Part shown: positions 46,087-58,000 of the stretch, in pieces
How the letters are laid out: the number at the start of each line of letters is the position of its first letter
Numbering within the stretch: position 1 is the stretch's first letter
NCBI GenBank assembly: GCA_013420905.1
Contig: JAAXNY010000001.1
Coordinates: 3,782,001-3,846,000, forward strand
Reading direction: 5' to 3'
Origin: Collybia mongolica
Lineage: Eukaryota > Basidiomycota > Agaricomycetes > Agaricales > Clitocybaceae
Length of the DNA stretch: 64,000 nt
Program-made: the position numbers and the translations under genes
Notes under the pieces: model-generated
What the model saw: the letters and a program-made list of their open reading frames with translations, nothing else
Database searches by the model: none
Told to the model about the DNA's origin: nothing

Positions 46087-46316
46087 TAGATGGTGGTGGT
46101 TTGGGATGAAGAGCGAAACCGTGCGAAAGCGGGCTGGGGCCTTACCTTATTCATCAGAATGTTGAAGTGTCGGGTATCCCGGCCATTGGGGTCATGTGAA
46201 CGGTCATATGACCCCGATGCCCGGGATGCCCGACACTTCAACATTCCGATGAATAAGGTAAGGCCCCAGCCCGCTTTCGCACGGTTTTGCTCTTCATCCC
46301 AAACCACCACCATCTA
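46087..46316. repeat. Foldback palindrome (two arms of about 113 bp)
   Basis: The left arm starts ATAGATGGTGGTGGTTTGGG and the right arm ends with its reverse complement. The match runs through GCGAAAGCGGGCTGGGGCC and TTCAACATTC to a centre near GTGAACGGTCATATGAC, with few mismatches. The whole DNA could form a long hairpin. Similar open frames on both strands (MVVVWDEE...) are simply the two arms. Confidence 0.85.
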
Positions 46317-46702
46317 TTTGATATGCCTCCTCATAGACCCTTGGTAAGTCAATACAAATTTCTATTAGTTAGTATATAGAATATGTAGTCATAATAAGAA
46401 CTTCAATACAATTTGAACATGATCATTATTGAAAGGAATACATTGACTAATAATTAAATGAAGTAGGAAACCTAGGAACGTTGTTGCAGGCGTGCACGAC
46501 GGCGTTCCGCCACTTCATCAAGGTGTTCATTGGGGAGGGCAATATCAAACGGTGGGGTACTGCCCATTAGGATCGGGTTGTACATCGGAAACAACGATAG
46601 TGGGGTGTGGTGAGGTTCTGAACATTAACCTTGGTGCGTCTGGCCATTCACAACTCATTATCTATCACTAATCTATTTATATACTTAAGACATTTAGACA
46701 CC

Positions 46703-49700
46703 ATGGGCAATAAACGATGCCTTTGCACGTGTGGCTGCGGCGAGAGACTTCACCGTAAGACTGAAGCACGGCACCTACTTGGCAAAGGGCGCTCGAGTCT
46801 CACTGCAGCAGTTCTGGAGCAAAACAATCTCCTGGTAACAAGTTCAACGGCTAAGAGTAAAGCCCCTCGAAAGAAGTCTTCAGGCCGCACCATGAAGCAA
46901 CAAATTATAGGACGTGCTACACCTGCCCGACAAAGGTTACCGAACTCGGGATTCCGCCCGCCCACCAATCAACAATCCCAGAGTCATGCTCATGCTGACT
47001 GGGAGGAGAACATGCACGTTGAGGACCCCCAATCGCAATTAGTCCCCATTGACTATCCAATGGATAACGAGGCAGGACCATCAAACGTTCACTCTCGCGA
47101 ATTATCACCACCATCAGCCGTGCTGCACCATGAAGACCATTATGGGTTATCCAATCCACGCCGCTCTCATCGTATTGCGGCATATCTCGACAAAATTGGC
47201 AAGGAAAGATGGGGGCCTGATCCTACTTGACAGTTCATCCCCAGGGAAGGTGACGAGAGCAGCGAGGAGGATGAGGATGAGGGAGACAAGCGGAATATGG
47301 ATACTAATGATGACACGGACAGTGAGGGTTCTATCGACAGCAATGAGTATCTTGAGGAAGATGGTAGTGATAATGAAATGCCAAGCGCAGAGCCTGGGTT
47401 AGAGGGTATCTCGGTGTGGGATCTTCTTGGCGAGGGGTTTTTGAAGGAAGCCTTGCGGTTAGGTGTGTCCACTCGGGTCCTTCGAAACACTCTCTGATCC
47501 ATATCCTCATAGAGGAAGTATTAGACGAGAGTGACTTAAAAATCCTCCGTCTCTATACCATCAAAATTGAAGAAGGCCTCACTCATAAAGCTTACAACAA
47601 AATTCGTTATCTTCTTCCTGAGCTGTCAGCCAACAGTTTGAAGAACACAGAGAAACGAATCCAGTTTCTTTCCGGTTTTCAGCCAGTACATTATGACTGT
47701 TGCACCTCCTCATGTGTGTGTTACACTGGGCTGTACGAAACCCTTATACAGTGCCCCAAATGCAATAAGGATCGCTACAAAGCTGATGGAAAAACACCCC
47801 TCTCCTATTATGAATATCTCCCTATCATCCCCCGACTCCGCGCCATGGTCTCAAGCCGTGCTCAAGCCAGGAAGATGCAATATCGGTCTAAGCACAAACA
47901 TATCCCAACGAAAATGACTGATATATTTGATGGTACACATTATCAATTACTCCGGGAGACTTATATTACAATTGGCGATGAAGAACTCCCTATATGGTTC
48001 TTCTCAGATCCCCACGACGTAGCACTAGGATTATCTACGGACGGTTTTGGTCCTTTCAAGCGCCGTAACAAAACTGCCTGGCCATTAATTCTATTTAACT
48101 ACAACCTTCCTCCTGAAGAGCGAATGCTCAAGGCAAACATCATTCCACTTGGGTCAATTCCCAGGCCGAAGAAACCCTACGATATGGATTCCTTCTTGTG
48201 GCCTGTAGTTCAAGAATTACTACAGCTCGAGATTGGTGTTTCTGCCTTCGATGCTCTGACTGAATCCATATTCCTTCTCCGAGCATTTCTAGTTGTTGTT
48301 TTTGGTGATATACCCGCAGTTTCCATGGTCATGCGAATGAAGGGTCACAACGCCATCTATCCTTGCAGAATGTGCACCATCAAAGGCATCCGTGCCCCAT
48401 CCTCGCGAGTGACAACCCATTATGTTCCACTGTGCCGCGATGGCTTTCCACAGCCACAAGAACAATACAACGCATCAGAACTTCCACTACGAACTCATTC
48501 GTCATTCATTGAACAAGCAAAAAAAGTCCAGTTTGCTGTAACCGATGCAGAGTCCGAACGCCTCGCAACTAAATATGGCATCAAGGGTATTCCACTCCTC
48601 AGTACACTGAGTTCACTATCTTTTCCTACCTCGTTCCCTTATGATTTCATGCATCTTATATGGTCTAATCTCATCCCAAACTTAATTTGGCTTTGGACTG
48701 GAAAATTCAAAGATCTTCCCCACAATGACGAAGGCTATGTATTATCCTCAACCGTATGGGAGGCTATTGGAGAAGCCACTGCAGATGCGGGGAGTACTAC
48801 TCCGGCGGCGTTTGGGTCTAGGGTTCCTAATATTGCATCAGAGAGGTCTAATATGATTGCAGAAACATATTTGGTCTGGACATTTTACATCGCACCAACT
48901 CTCCTTAAAGGCCGATTTGTACATCCCCGATACTATAAGCACTTTATTAAACTAGTTAGACTGTTAACAATTTGCCTCCAATTTGAAATTACACAAAATC
49001 AAATAGATGAGCTTGAAAGGGGGTTTCAGGATTGGGTCAAGGTGTATGAGCGGTAAGCACTTCTCGCAACCCAGAGGTCATTTTCTGATATATATATTAA
49101 CAGCCTATATTATAAATATGACCCACTGCGCGTATCGACTTGCCCCCTCACAATTCACGCACTACTCCATATCGCACCAACTGTCAGGGCCATGGGTCCG
49201 GTCTGGGCCTATTGGGCATTTCCAATGGAGCGCTACTGTGGTGATATCCTCCGCCATGTCAAGAGCCGACGGTTTCCTTATGTGAGCATCAATAACTATA
49301 TCACCTCATGTGCCCAGTTGGCACACATAACTCTTCTCTACAATTTACAAGGCAAACTTCAGGTCTTACCTGCAAAGTCCCATGATCAGGATTTTAAATT
49401 AGATGAATGTACGTTGTTTATCATACTATGCAGTCCTTCAATAATTATAGTTAAGATCCATTACATGTCCTCACCCCACCAAAAGGACCTGCAGCAAGCC
49501 TCTCTCGTTCCCTATGGATGGTGCTCACAGCGACATTGGCTACCCGCCTCGAGAAATCCCCATCAGTGATTCGACGGCTTATACCACAAGTGACGCAATT
49601 CCATCAATACGGCCAAGTATACCACCTGGAGGGCGGTGATACTATGCATGCCCGCGAGCTTCTTCCGCTTAGGTCTGACAGCCGTGATATGTCATTTGTC

Positions 49701-50096
49701 AAGGTATATTATGCATTTCTGATTTTTTTGACATACTCTGACTCATACAAACCCTAGTATCAACTTGAGGTTGATAAATTTGCACATCGCAGGTCCCGAA
49801 GATCCGAGTTTGAGCTGCAAGAGTTTTTCGGGCAACTCCGTCGTTTTCTTGTTGTTGATATCCCAGCATCCCCAAGAGAGGGGATTGAGGCAGAATCATT
49901 CATTTATGCAGTTATCAGGCAGGTCAAGATATCAGAAGCAGCAACTGATTATTGCTCCTTGAACTATTACAAAGACCTAGGATCTATAGAATGTGTTGAT
50001 CTCAACCAGGTGGAATGTGTGATTGGTCGCATTATGGATCGTGGAAAGTGGTCAATTATTGATCGATGTCATTCCTTATCTTCAATACATACATAG
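46703..50096 (+). pseudogene. Tnp2-type (CACTA/EnSpm-like) transposase, damaged
   Basis: The N-terminus MGNKRCLCTCGCGERLHRKT holds a Cys cluster as in Tnp2 proteins. The body includes YDCCTSSCVCYTG, CPKCNKDRYKADGK, the transposase block WPLILFNYNLPPEERM with IIPLGSIPRPKKP, and FGDIPAVSMVMRMKGHN followed by CRMCTIKG. Downstream exons add SFPYDFMHLIWSNLIP, VWAYWAFPMERYCGD and the ending CVIGRIMDRGKWSIIDR. An intron from 47461 to about 47510 rejoins ALRLEEVLDESD. A TGA at 47228-47230 interrupts the frame between WGPDPT and QFIPREGDE; I found no splice that removes it. The protein is probably inactive, or starts downstream. Confidence 0.8.
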
Positions 50097-50232
50097 TTGA
50101 TACATCCATTCTTTTATTAACTACATATACTACTCTTTTTGCCCATGCATCTTACAGCCTTGCTCAAGCAATATTTTAATAATAGTAATAGCATAATCCT
50201 TTGGTTCCCTAATGCCATGCTGAATTACTCTC

Positions 50233-51052
50233 TAGGGCTGCACGCCGTGACCGTACCTCACGGTATGTACGGACCCGTAGTACGGTTACCGTACCTGTGC
50301 CGTTCAGCCTCAGGTTCACCACGTTGACGGGACAGTCAACGCCCGTCCATTGCCGTCGAAAGACGGCCGTCCACGGCATTGGACGGTATTAGACGGGTAT
50401 CCCCGATCAACCGTCTGCTCAAAGCTCACCTCTCATGGGTTCCCCTCAGAAATCCTTTACAGCTCGATATCGTAGGAAAGAGAAGGCCTCTATCAACAAA
50501 CTTGAGGAATACTTCAAACTTCCTGCTGAAGATTTTGACACCTGTAATCCAATTCAGTGGCGGATGGGTTGACGCGCTCAGTTCCTGAATCTGTTTCACC
50601 TTGCTTGTGACATCTTATGTATTCCTGGTGAGTCATTCTAACATCTTTGATATTTTGTTCACGGAACATCCCCATGCCAGGTTCTGCTGTCGCCGTAGAG
50701 CAGGTCTTCTCAGATGGTCGGGACACCATTTCCCTCCGCCGTGCAAGCCTCCATGCTGATACCATCCGGATTCTAATGCTAGTTAAGAAACGGGTACATC
50801 TGGCCCGCGCAAAGGCAAACGCAGCCCTACGTCGTTGAATACCTAGCGTACAGTATGGAATGTAATTTTTTTTTACTTTCAATGGATACCGTCTGCCGTA
50901 CATAACCGTACAACGGCCGTCTCCGTACCCGTCCCGTAGCCGTTGGGGTTTGACTGACCAAACACTACAGACGGTGGACGGTTGAGCCGTACCCGTCTCA
51001 TGACCGTTGATTGTACGGCCGTACCCGTCAGACGGTACGGTGTGCAGCCCTA
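50233..51052 (+). mobile_element. hAT element, internally deleted
   Basis: The ends are TAGGGCTGCAC and GTGCAGCCCTA, an inverted repeat. The 8-bp TTACTCTC occurs directly on both sides (50225-50232 and 51053-51060), which is the hAT target duplication. The 820-bp inside encodes the last part of a hAT transposase: YFKLPAEDFDTCNPIQW, a stop, then after an intron GSAVAVEQVFSDGRDTISLR and IRILMLVKKRVHLAR (hATC dimerisation region). Subterminal regions are crowded with ACGG/CCGT repeats. Confidence 0.88.
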
Positions 51053-51239
51053 TTACTCTCAAGAGCTTGCCTTTGGGCCCCCTTCACCTGAACTTACTAA
51101 GTACTCCAAGCTTACAAAATATAACCTCAGATTGTTCCCCCTCTATTTAATTAATCAAAGTACTGTCTTTAAATTCCATTCTTTTGTATAAATTTTGTAC
51201 CCCCCTATCAGATGAAAATATACAACCCAACTCACTCTC

Positions 51240-51660
51240 TTATAGGTTGAAATTTCATCCAGTTAATTGGAGAAAATTCTAATATCTTTTTTCATCTAAA
51301 GGATGGCTGAAATATGTGAGATGAAAATAAACTACTAAAATCACTCTTCTATAGGATGAAATTTCATCCAGTTAACTGGGGGAAAATTTAATACTTTTTT
51401 TCATCTAATGGATGGCTAACATATTTTGGATGAAAATCAGCCACTAAATTCACTCTTCTATAAGATGAACTTTCATCCAATTAATTGTAGTTAATTGAAG
51501 GGATTTTTAATACATATTTTTATCTAATAAATGGCTGAAATATGGGGGATGAAAATCAGGCCACCAACTTCACTCCTTTATAGGATGAAATTTCATCCAA
51601 TTAATGGAGGGAAAATTTAATACCTTTTTTCATCTATTGGATGGCTGAAATATGTGGGGT
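51240..51660. repeat. Tandem repeat, period about 109-120 bp
   Basis: TGAAATTTCATCC (or TGAACTTTCATCC) recurs at 51248, 51357, 51466 and 51586. Units also share TCATCTAA.GGATGGCTGA and CACTC.TCTATAGGATGAA. The core ATGAAATTTCAT is itself palindromic. It resembles the array at 40862 in its core but the units differ. Confidence 0.75.
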
Positions 51661-51689
51661 GGAATTTCAGCCACAATTCATACCCCTTT

Positions 51690-51743
51690 AATTCAGCCAT
51701 TTAAGTGTGGAAATTCATATTTCCACACTTAAATGGCTGAATT
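51690..51743. repeat. Perfect 25-bp inverted repeat, 4-nt loop
   Basis: Arms 51690-51714 and 51719-51743 are exact reverse complements (the arm starts AATTCAGCCATTTAAG), separated by TCAT. It sits at the end of the tandem array and just before the solo LTRs. It could extrude as a cruciform or mark an element end. Confidence 0.85.
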
Positions 51744-51763
51744 TCATGATCCAATGGGGACAC

Positions 51764-52616
51764 AGTGAAGGGGAGCACATATGTGCTCCACATCTAGTCA
51801 CTTGGATATATTTTGCCTCATCATATACCTATCCATATGCCACTGTATGCCTTGAGATACTTGGTGTAATCCTATCTACCTTGTGACATCTTCCTTACCC
51901 CCTTTAGCAGATATTAGTTTACTCCTTACTGACACATTACATCCATATCACTTGTACAGCCCTAGCAGGCTGATACAGGTTTCTGTAAGGGGAATGCTGG
52001 TTCATTCCAAATCTAGTCACTCATATAGTCTTTGCTTATTGTATACCTATCCCATATACTGTTGGTGCCTCAAGACTACCTCAGCATAACCTACATACCT
52101 TGTGACATCCACCCTACCCCCTTTTGCAGATAGTACCTTACCTCCCTACTGACAACTTACCCCTGGATCATTGCAGAGCCCTAGCAGACTCATATCCGCT
52201 TCTGTGATACTTCCATAGATTATCCACAATGTACCTATATATACAGTGTCACCCCTTATGGGTCAACACCTTTGCAATAACTTAGGACTGGGTAATTCTC
52301 ATGTGATTAAGCTGCCTGTGTCCCTAGTGCCCCCTTCCCTACATGGTTGGCCTTGCCATGCACATTGCTCTCCCTTCGGTAATGCTTGTGGTAACACTGG
52401 CCCCTTACAGTTTCCAATATTTTCCATACTATTTTCTGATGTACCTATATAGATGGGGCCATCCAATTGTGAACAGCACCTTTGCAATACACTAGGCCTG
52501 GATCTCCCCTTGCAATGAAGCATGCTTAGTCCTCTGGTGCCCCTTCCCTGTGCAGCTGAGTTCACCATTCATATTATTCTCCCCTCTGGACACTCAGTGC
52601 AATGCAACCCCTTACA
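51764..52616. repeat. Solo LTR, family A (interrupted by another copy)
   Basis: Left part 51764-51983 starts GTGAAGGGGAGCAC (a mutated TGTAAGGGG) and right part 52415-52616 ends CCCCTTACA. Together they make about 420 bp, the same length as the intact copy lodged between them. Confidence 0.75.
51984..52409. repeat. Intact solo LTR, family A, nested
   Basis: A 426-bp LTR from TGTAAGGGGAATGC to GGCCCCTTACA with the 5-bp duplication GTTTC on both sides (51979-51983 and 52410-52414). It contains a TATATATA box-like site near 52233. Presence of the duplication shows it is a solo LTR left by recombination of a full element. Confidence 0.82.
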
Positions 52617-52922
52617 GAGTCCAATTACAGCACCAGAATAGCTGACTAACCTTTGTCAGAGTGTAGAATGGATTGGTAGGCAGATGTGTTTAAGGTGACA
52701 GTTAGATAACAGATTGAGATACTGGGCAGGGTGGTTATTCAAACCTTTCCCACGGAGTGTTCTGCACATGGCTACACCTCAGCGCTTTGTGGCTGTGGAA
52801 ACTTTTTTCTCACGGGGTGACAAGAACCAAACAGATCCACAACCAAGTGTTATCACGTGCCGTTAAGAATTCTGGGACCACCTGTACAATTGGGGAGCAA
52901 ACTCCCCAATTAAGCTGAAATC

Positions 52923-54235
52923 ATGTCCACAATGAACTCTCCACCAACAACTTACTCTTTAAATCCCCTCAATTTCGGTGCCGTTCCAAGTGCAAATACA
53001 ACTACGTCTAATCCAAGTGCAAATTTGACCGCAAACGCAACGCCTACAGGACGCGGGCGTGGCAGAGGTGCAGCCGCAGGTGCGACGGGGGCAAAACGAG
53101 CTCGGAAGCCTCGAGGGGGTGCTGTGATGAATGCCAGTTCTCCAAGAGTAGCGCAGGATGTCTCTGGCGCACCGAGTCCAGTATTTTCGAACTACCAGTA
53201 CTCACATGTTCATTGGGCGGCACAAGGAGGAACGAACCGAGGAAGCAGCATGGCACCTACTTCGGCGGTGGCCAGCGGTTCTGGCGGTGGTGCTAGTGGT
53301 AACGAGAATGGGTCTCTATTGCAAGGGAATATTTCGACCACCCCAACAACCTCGATGAACCTAGCAAGTTTTGGACAAGATCAACCCCAACAATCACAAC
53401 CACAAAACGCGCCACAGCAATCTACGTATCTAGGTCAATCATCAAACCCTTCCGCGTCTGGGAATCCATCGAACTTCCCTATGCGTTCCGGCTCATCTAT
53501 TCCCGCGTTGGACACAACTGGTCTAATTAGTTTGAACAGTTCTGCACCCTTGATCCTCCCAACAGGTTCTGCAGCACCAGTACGATCTGCCGGAGCGGAC
53601 GAAGATGGGGAGGGCGATGACGAGCTTCTGCCCGCGATGGCTGATGATGACTATTCGGCGCAATTATCGTGGCAGAGTCAGTCAAAGGACAATCTTAAGT
53701 GTGTCTACGTGCTCATGTGCTGAATGCTTTTCTAACATGGTCGTATTTCTTAGAACTCTGATGGAAAATTTCAGCCCAGCTCAGTATGACCGTTTCGAAG
53801 CCTATCGACGACATGCGCTGCCCAAACAGGCTGTGAGGAAGGTACGTCGGCACATGAATTACTTATTTTTAATTTGTTCTCTTCTCGCTGAATCTCATTA
53901 ATCATAGGTTATCCAGCAGAGTCTCGGCCAACAAGTCTCACAGCCTGTTGCACAAATCGTTGCCGGTTTTGCCAAAGTTTTTGTTGGCGAAATAGTTGAG
54001 AAAGGCACGTTTCTATCTTATACCCTCTCCTTCCTATATGGGACCTAGAAGCTCTTGTGCTAACGACTCTTGTATCTCTTTGGCCTATCCAGCTCGTGTT
54101 GTGCAAGCGCGACGAAGAGAAACAGGCCCTCTTTCACCGGATCATCTACGGGAAGCGTATAGGATGTATCAAGAGGAAACAGGCCGTGTCGGAGCAGCTC
54201 GACCTTTAAAGTCGAAAAAGCTTTTTGTTCGGTAG
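52923..54235 (+). CDS. TAF11: TFIID subunit TAF11
   Basis: TAF11 pairs with TAF13 through a histone fold inside TFIID at RNA polymerase II promoters. Exons 52923-53698, 53754-53841, 53908-54004 and 54093-54235 give 367 residues with exact phases. The first 260 residues are low-complexity and Gly/Ser/Asn-rich, with a basic GRGRGRGAA stretch. The histone fold starts TLMENFSPAQYDRFEAYRR and continues HALPKQAVRKVIQQ, PVAQIVAGFAKVFVGEIVEK and ARVVQARR. The last intron (54005-54092) has a GC start (GCACGT) and an AG end; the nearby GT would break the frame. The end SPDHLREAYRMYQ is typical of the family. Confidence 0.93.
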
Positions 54236-55049
54236 ATTGTCGTATATCGATGGCTTGGCACATCCAGTTCACCAATGTCAGTGATTTTTCTTTTCACAGG
54301 TATTCAAACTCATCTCATCTGTGTATGCCCAGCAACTCACGGATCGTCGTTTCTGAGCTGTAGAAGGATATCAATAGGTAAATTGACACATGTGTTCGAC
54401 AGATATCTTTCTGGTTTAGGCCTACTTCTCTAGGTTCTGAGATATTTACAGTGGGTAGCACTTAGGTGAAGTGGACACTTCGACCGCAAATTATATACAT
54501 AGTTCTAGGAGATGGAAGAGTTTAGGTTTACACCAATGTTAGGCAAGGGAGCAAAGTTTTGGAATGTAATGATGTTATAGGATGGCCGAATACAAGGCGG
54601 GTATATGTTACTATGTCTGAGATTTATGTGTACCATGGTAGAGGTCGATAACGGGTTGTGAATTTGTGCTGTGTTTGTGCCATTTTTCAGAGATTGAATT
54701 GACACTTAGTTCGGAAATGGTCTAGCATGTCACAAACAAAATACTCAATTGGCCGCATAGGTATACTTTAAAGATCAAGAACAACATAAGTCATGAACAT
54801 CCAGAAAGAGTGTAGGTAGGTGAAATATCCGGTATCCAGCTCCGGCCGGGTATCATCAGTAGCGCTGCCGTGAAAAGTGGAAAGGTATATTTACGTTATG
54901 CACCAATGGGAAAAGAAAGGCGCAGTCGATCGCGACTGAAATGTGATACCATGGGAAGAGAAACAACACTGAAAGGAGATTGTAGAGCGTTTCCAGCAGA
55001 AAGCCTGTGAAGGGTATGGGGGAGGGGGGCTGGGTGCCGGTTGGTGTGC
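54236..55049. other. Convergent intergenic region
   Basis: Lies between the 3' ends of TAF11 and the Msb1-type gene. No coding signal seen on either strand; terminators of both genes are expected here. Confidence 0.4.
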
Positions 55050-58000
55050 TCATACTTCTTCCTCCTCCTCCTCAAGTACATTATGCAAAGGCGCACCGTG
55101 GACATAACGGGCTGGGCTAGCACGGCCTGTCTCGTCAAGGGGTACCCGAGGAAGTTCTATTAGCCCTGTTTCGAGAGAGGGGGATGTAATTGATGACGGT
55201 TTCGGTGAGGGGGTTGCAACTGGTGGCCCTTGTGGCGGGAGGGCTGGTTCTTTTGGAAGAGAAGCTGATCGAACCGGTAGGCGGGACGGCTGAAGGGGGG
55301 CGATGGTAACAGAAGTTGGCGCAGGAACGGGGCCGGCTGGCTTTGATTGCACACCTCTTTCACGTTCCCGGTACATTTCGATTAGCGCGGCTGTCTTACT
55401 TGGTGTAGCTGACTTGGGTTCAGGACTCCCATTACCGTTTTGAGTAACATGGGTTGGAGGTTCAAGCTGAGATTCATTTGTAATGGGAGCTGGAACCTCT
55501 GGTACAACATAAGGAGGCGAAGGGGGGGTCGGAAGTTTTCGGGGGAGTGCTGCAGGTAATTGGGAATGTTCAGATGGGATGTCCTCATCTATTTCATCAG
55601 CACTATCATCATCATACGCCAGCCGATCCCGAGGGTCATCTTCAGGAGGATTAATAGGTTGGGGTCGTCGCTCGGGATGTAGGTCAAAATACCCTAAACG
55701 CCTCTGCTGTCTTGCCATCTGACGAGCTGACATAAGGGGTTGATCTACTTCGTCGTCGACACCTTCGGGATCAAGTTCAAGTTCTGCGGAGTAATCGATT
55801 GTCTCATCCTCCGTCTGAGCATCGCTTGTTCGTGGGACCGTCTCGATTTCATCGACATCTTGATCATGAAAATGATCCACCCCATAATCTTGATCAACCC
55901 TTTCGTGGACACTCGGTAGTGACGGAGTCCTATCTCGAACAGCAGCTAAAACCTGGGCGACTTCCATACTGGCCATCTCGGGATCCGATCGTCGACCGTG
56001 GAGTCCTCGCCTCCTCTCCGCAGGTGTAAGCTCGGCATCCTGGTCGCCCATCCTCCGAGTTTGAGTGCCCACTAAAATATCAACCCATGCATCATCTTTT
56101 GATTGTCGTCTCTTCTGCTTGACAGCCTCCGATTCCATCACCTCATTATATTCATCATCACTATAACTGGCCAACCGTGTCTCGAAGACTACACTTGAAT
56201 ACTCAGCTGGGGCCATGCCCGTTTTACGACTTCCGCCAGGACTAGGAACGGGAATCCCGCCTGGCAACCGAAAACGCGACATTCGTTTCGTCGACGTCAT
56301 GGAGGGTGACATTGTAGAATCAGAATGCATCTCCTCGCTCTTTGGGCCAGAGGGGAGCTCTAATGCTGGTACATAGAGTGGAGCGGAGATCCCTGCAGTT
56401 CGGGATGTTGAAGGAACCTCGGGAGTTGCATTCAACACTGTGGACAAGGCTCTGCTTGGTGGCGCCCTCATTGATGCCTTGGATCCAAGCGAAATTACTT
56501 TCGTTGCATTTCCCCCTCTTAACAAACCTTCAAACTCAACTTCACGATAGGAAGGACTTCGAGGGACGTGTCCTACAACATATGGGCGACCATTGAGGGT
56601 CGCGGCCTGCTTCCACTGTTTGGATTTGCTAGACTGAGTAAAGAGCGAAGGCAGCCGTCGTCGAGTCGACGAAGTAACGGCCAATTGCTGTCGATATTCA
56701 AGGGGGACAAACTCTTCAAATAAGATAAGTGTTGTAGATGTCCGTGGGTCAGAACCACCTGAAGTAGTGGTTCGAGATGGTGGAAGGGATTTAAACTCAA
56801 CCTGATGACGCGAAATATCGTCAACATCATATCAAACTCAAAATGAAAATGCCAAAACTATGAAAATCATGATTACTCACCAAGGCCCAATTACAGTCCC
56901 TATCAAGTTCTTCGTACCTCTCCAAATCCATCCAACCTCCGCCGTAAACAAGGTCACAGAATACATCAACAAATGCTTCTTCAATCACTTCCTCATTTCC
57001 GACAACGGGTTCGGTATCCCAGCCAAAGGCAGGTAAAGCTTTCTGTGTCTTTTTAAGCTTTTTCGACATTTCCGCGTTGTGTGCGGGCCAAGAGGATATA
57101 GTCTTGGAAACAGGGGAGCTAAATTGAAGCGTTGCACTGAGCGGGGCATCCGAGCGTGTGAACCCAGCAGATGAGAAGTCGTTCCATGAAAGCGTTGCAC
57201 GTTTTGCAGTGCGTTCCTTATGACGCAGGAAAAGATTACCCGCTTGAATATTGACGCACCGAACGGACAAAAAAATGGGGGGGACTCACAGTTCTGGCAC
57301 TCTCCGTCAAGTCAAATTGCAACTTCTTCTCATCTCCAAGACCACTAAAGCCCATTGACTCAAATTCGCCCCATTTTAGGTCCGTCAAACTTCTAAAGCG
57401 ATCTTCACCCTCTCGGCCACCAAGCCCCAAACCGAAGTAATCTTGATCCGCCAAAAGCGACGAGGTAGTCCCAGACGACGTATTAGATGAATAGGAGGGC
57501 ACGTTGCTCACCGGCGGAGAATTCGCAGCATTGCCTGGACCAGTTTCAGGATGGAAATGGGCAGGCATATCCATGCGTTTCTTATATGCCTCTGAATAGC
57601 GAGAAGGCAACTTTAATGTGGAAGGTGCGATCCGTTCCCATTCTTTCGAAGCCGCCAGTCCATTCTCGCTCGTACTGGGACCCGCTGACCGACTCCGATG
57701 CGCCCAAGTAGCTGCACTTTTCACAAGATCCGGCGAGTACATTCTTACATTCCTGCGTACACTCATAACTCGGACGGTCCTTGCGCCCCTTCGTGCTTGG
57801 GGTTTCTGGTTCTTCGACGATTCTTGTAGGAATGGGAGCATAGATGGGTATCCTTTGATCCATTCCTTAAGGCGAGTAGGTACCCCAAGGGCTGCTGCAC
57901 TTCCTGATAGATTGAGTGCTCCTTGCGGGTCGTTCGAGGACATCCGAGGGCTATCTTGCCATCGAATGAATGCAAGTAGAATGTGTTCCATGGCATTGGC

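Noticed and set aside
46023..46347. Two homologous genes on opposite strands (MVVVWDEE...)
   Set aside because: They are the two arms of one palindrome read in opposite directions.
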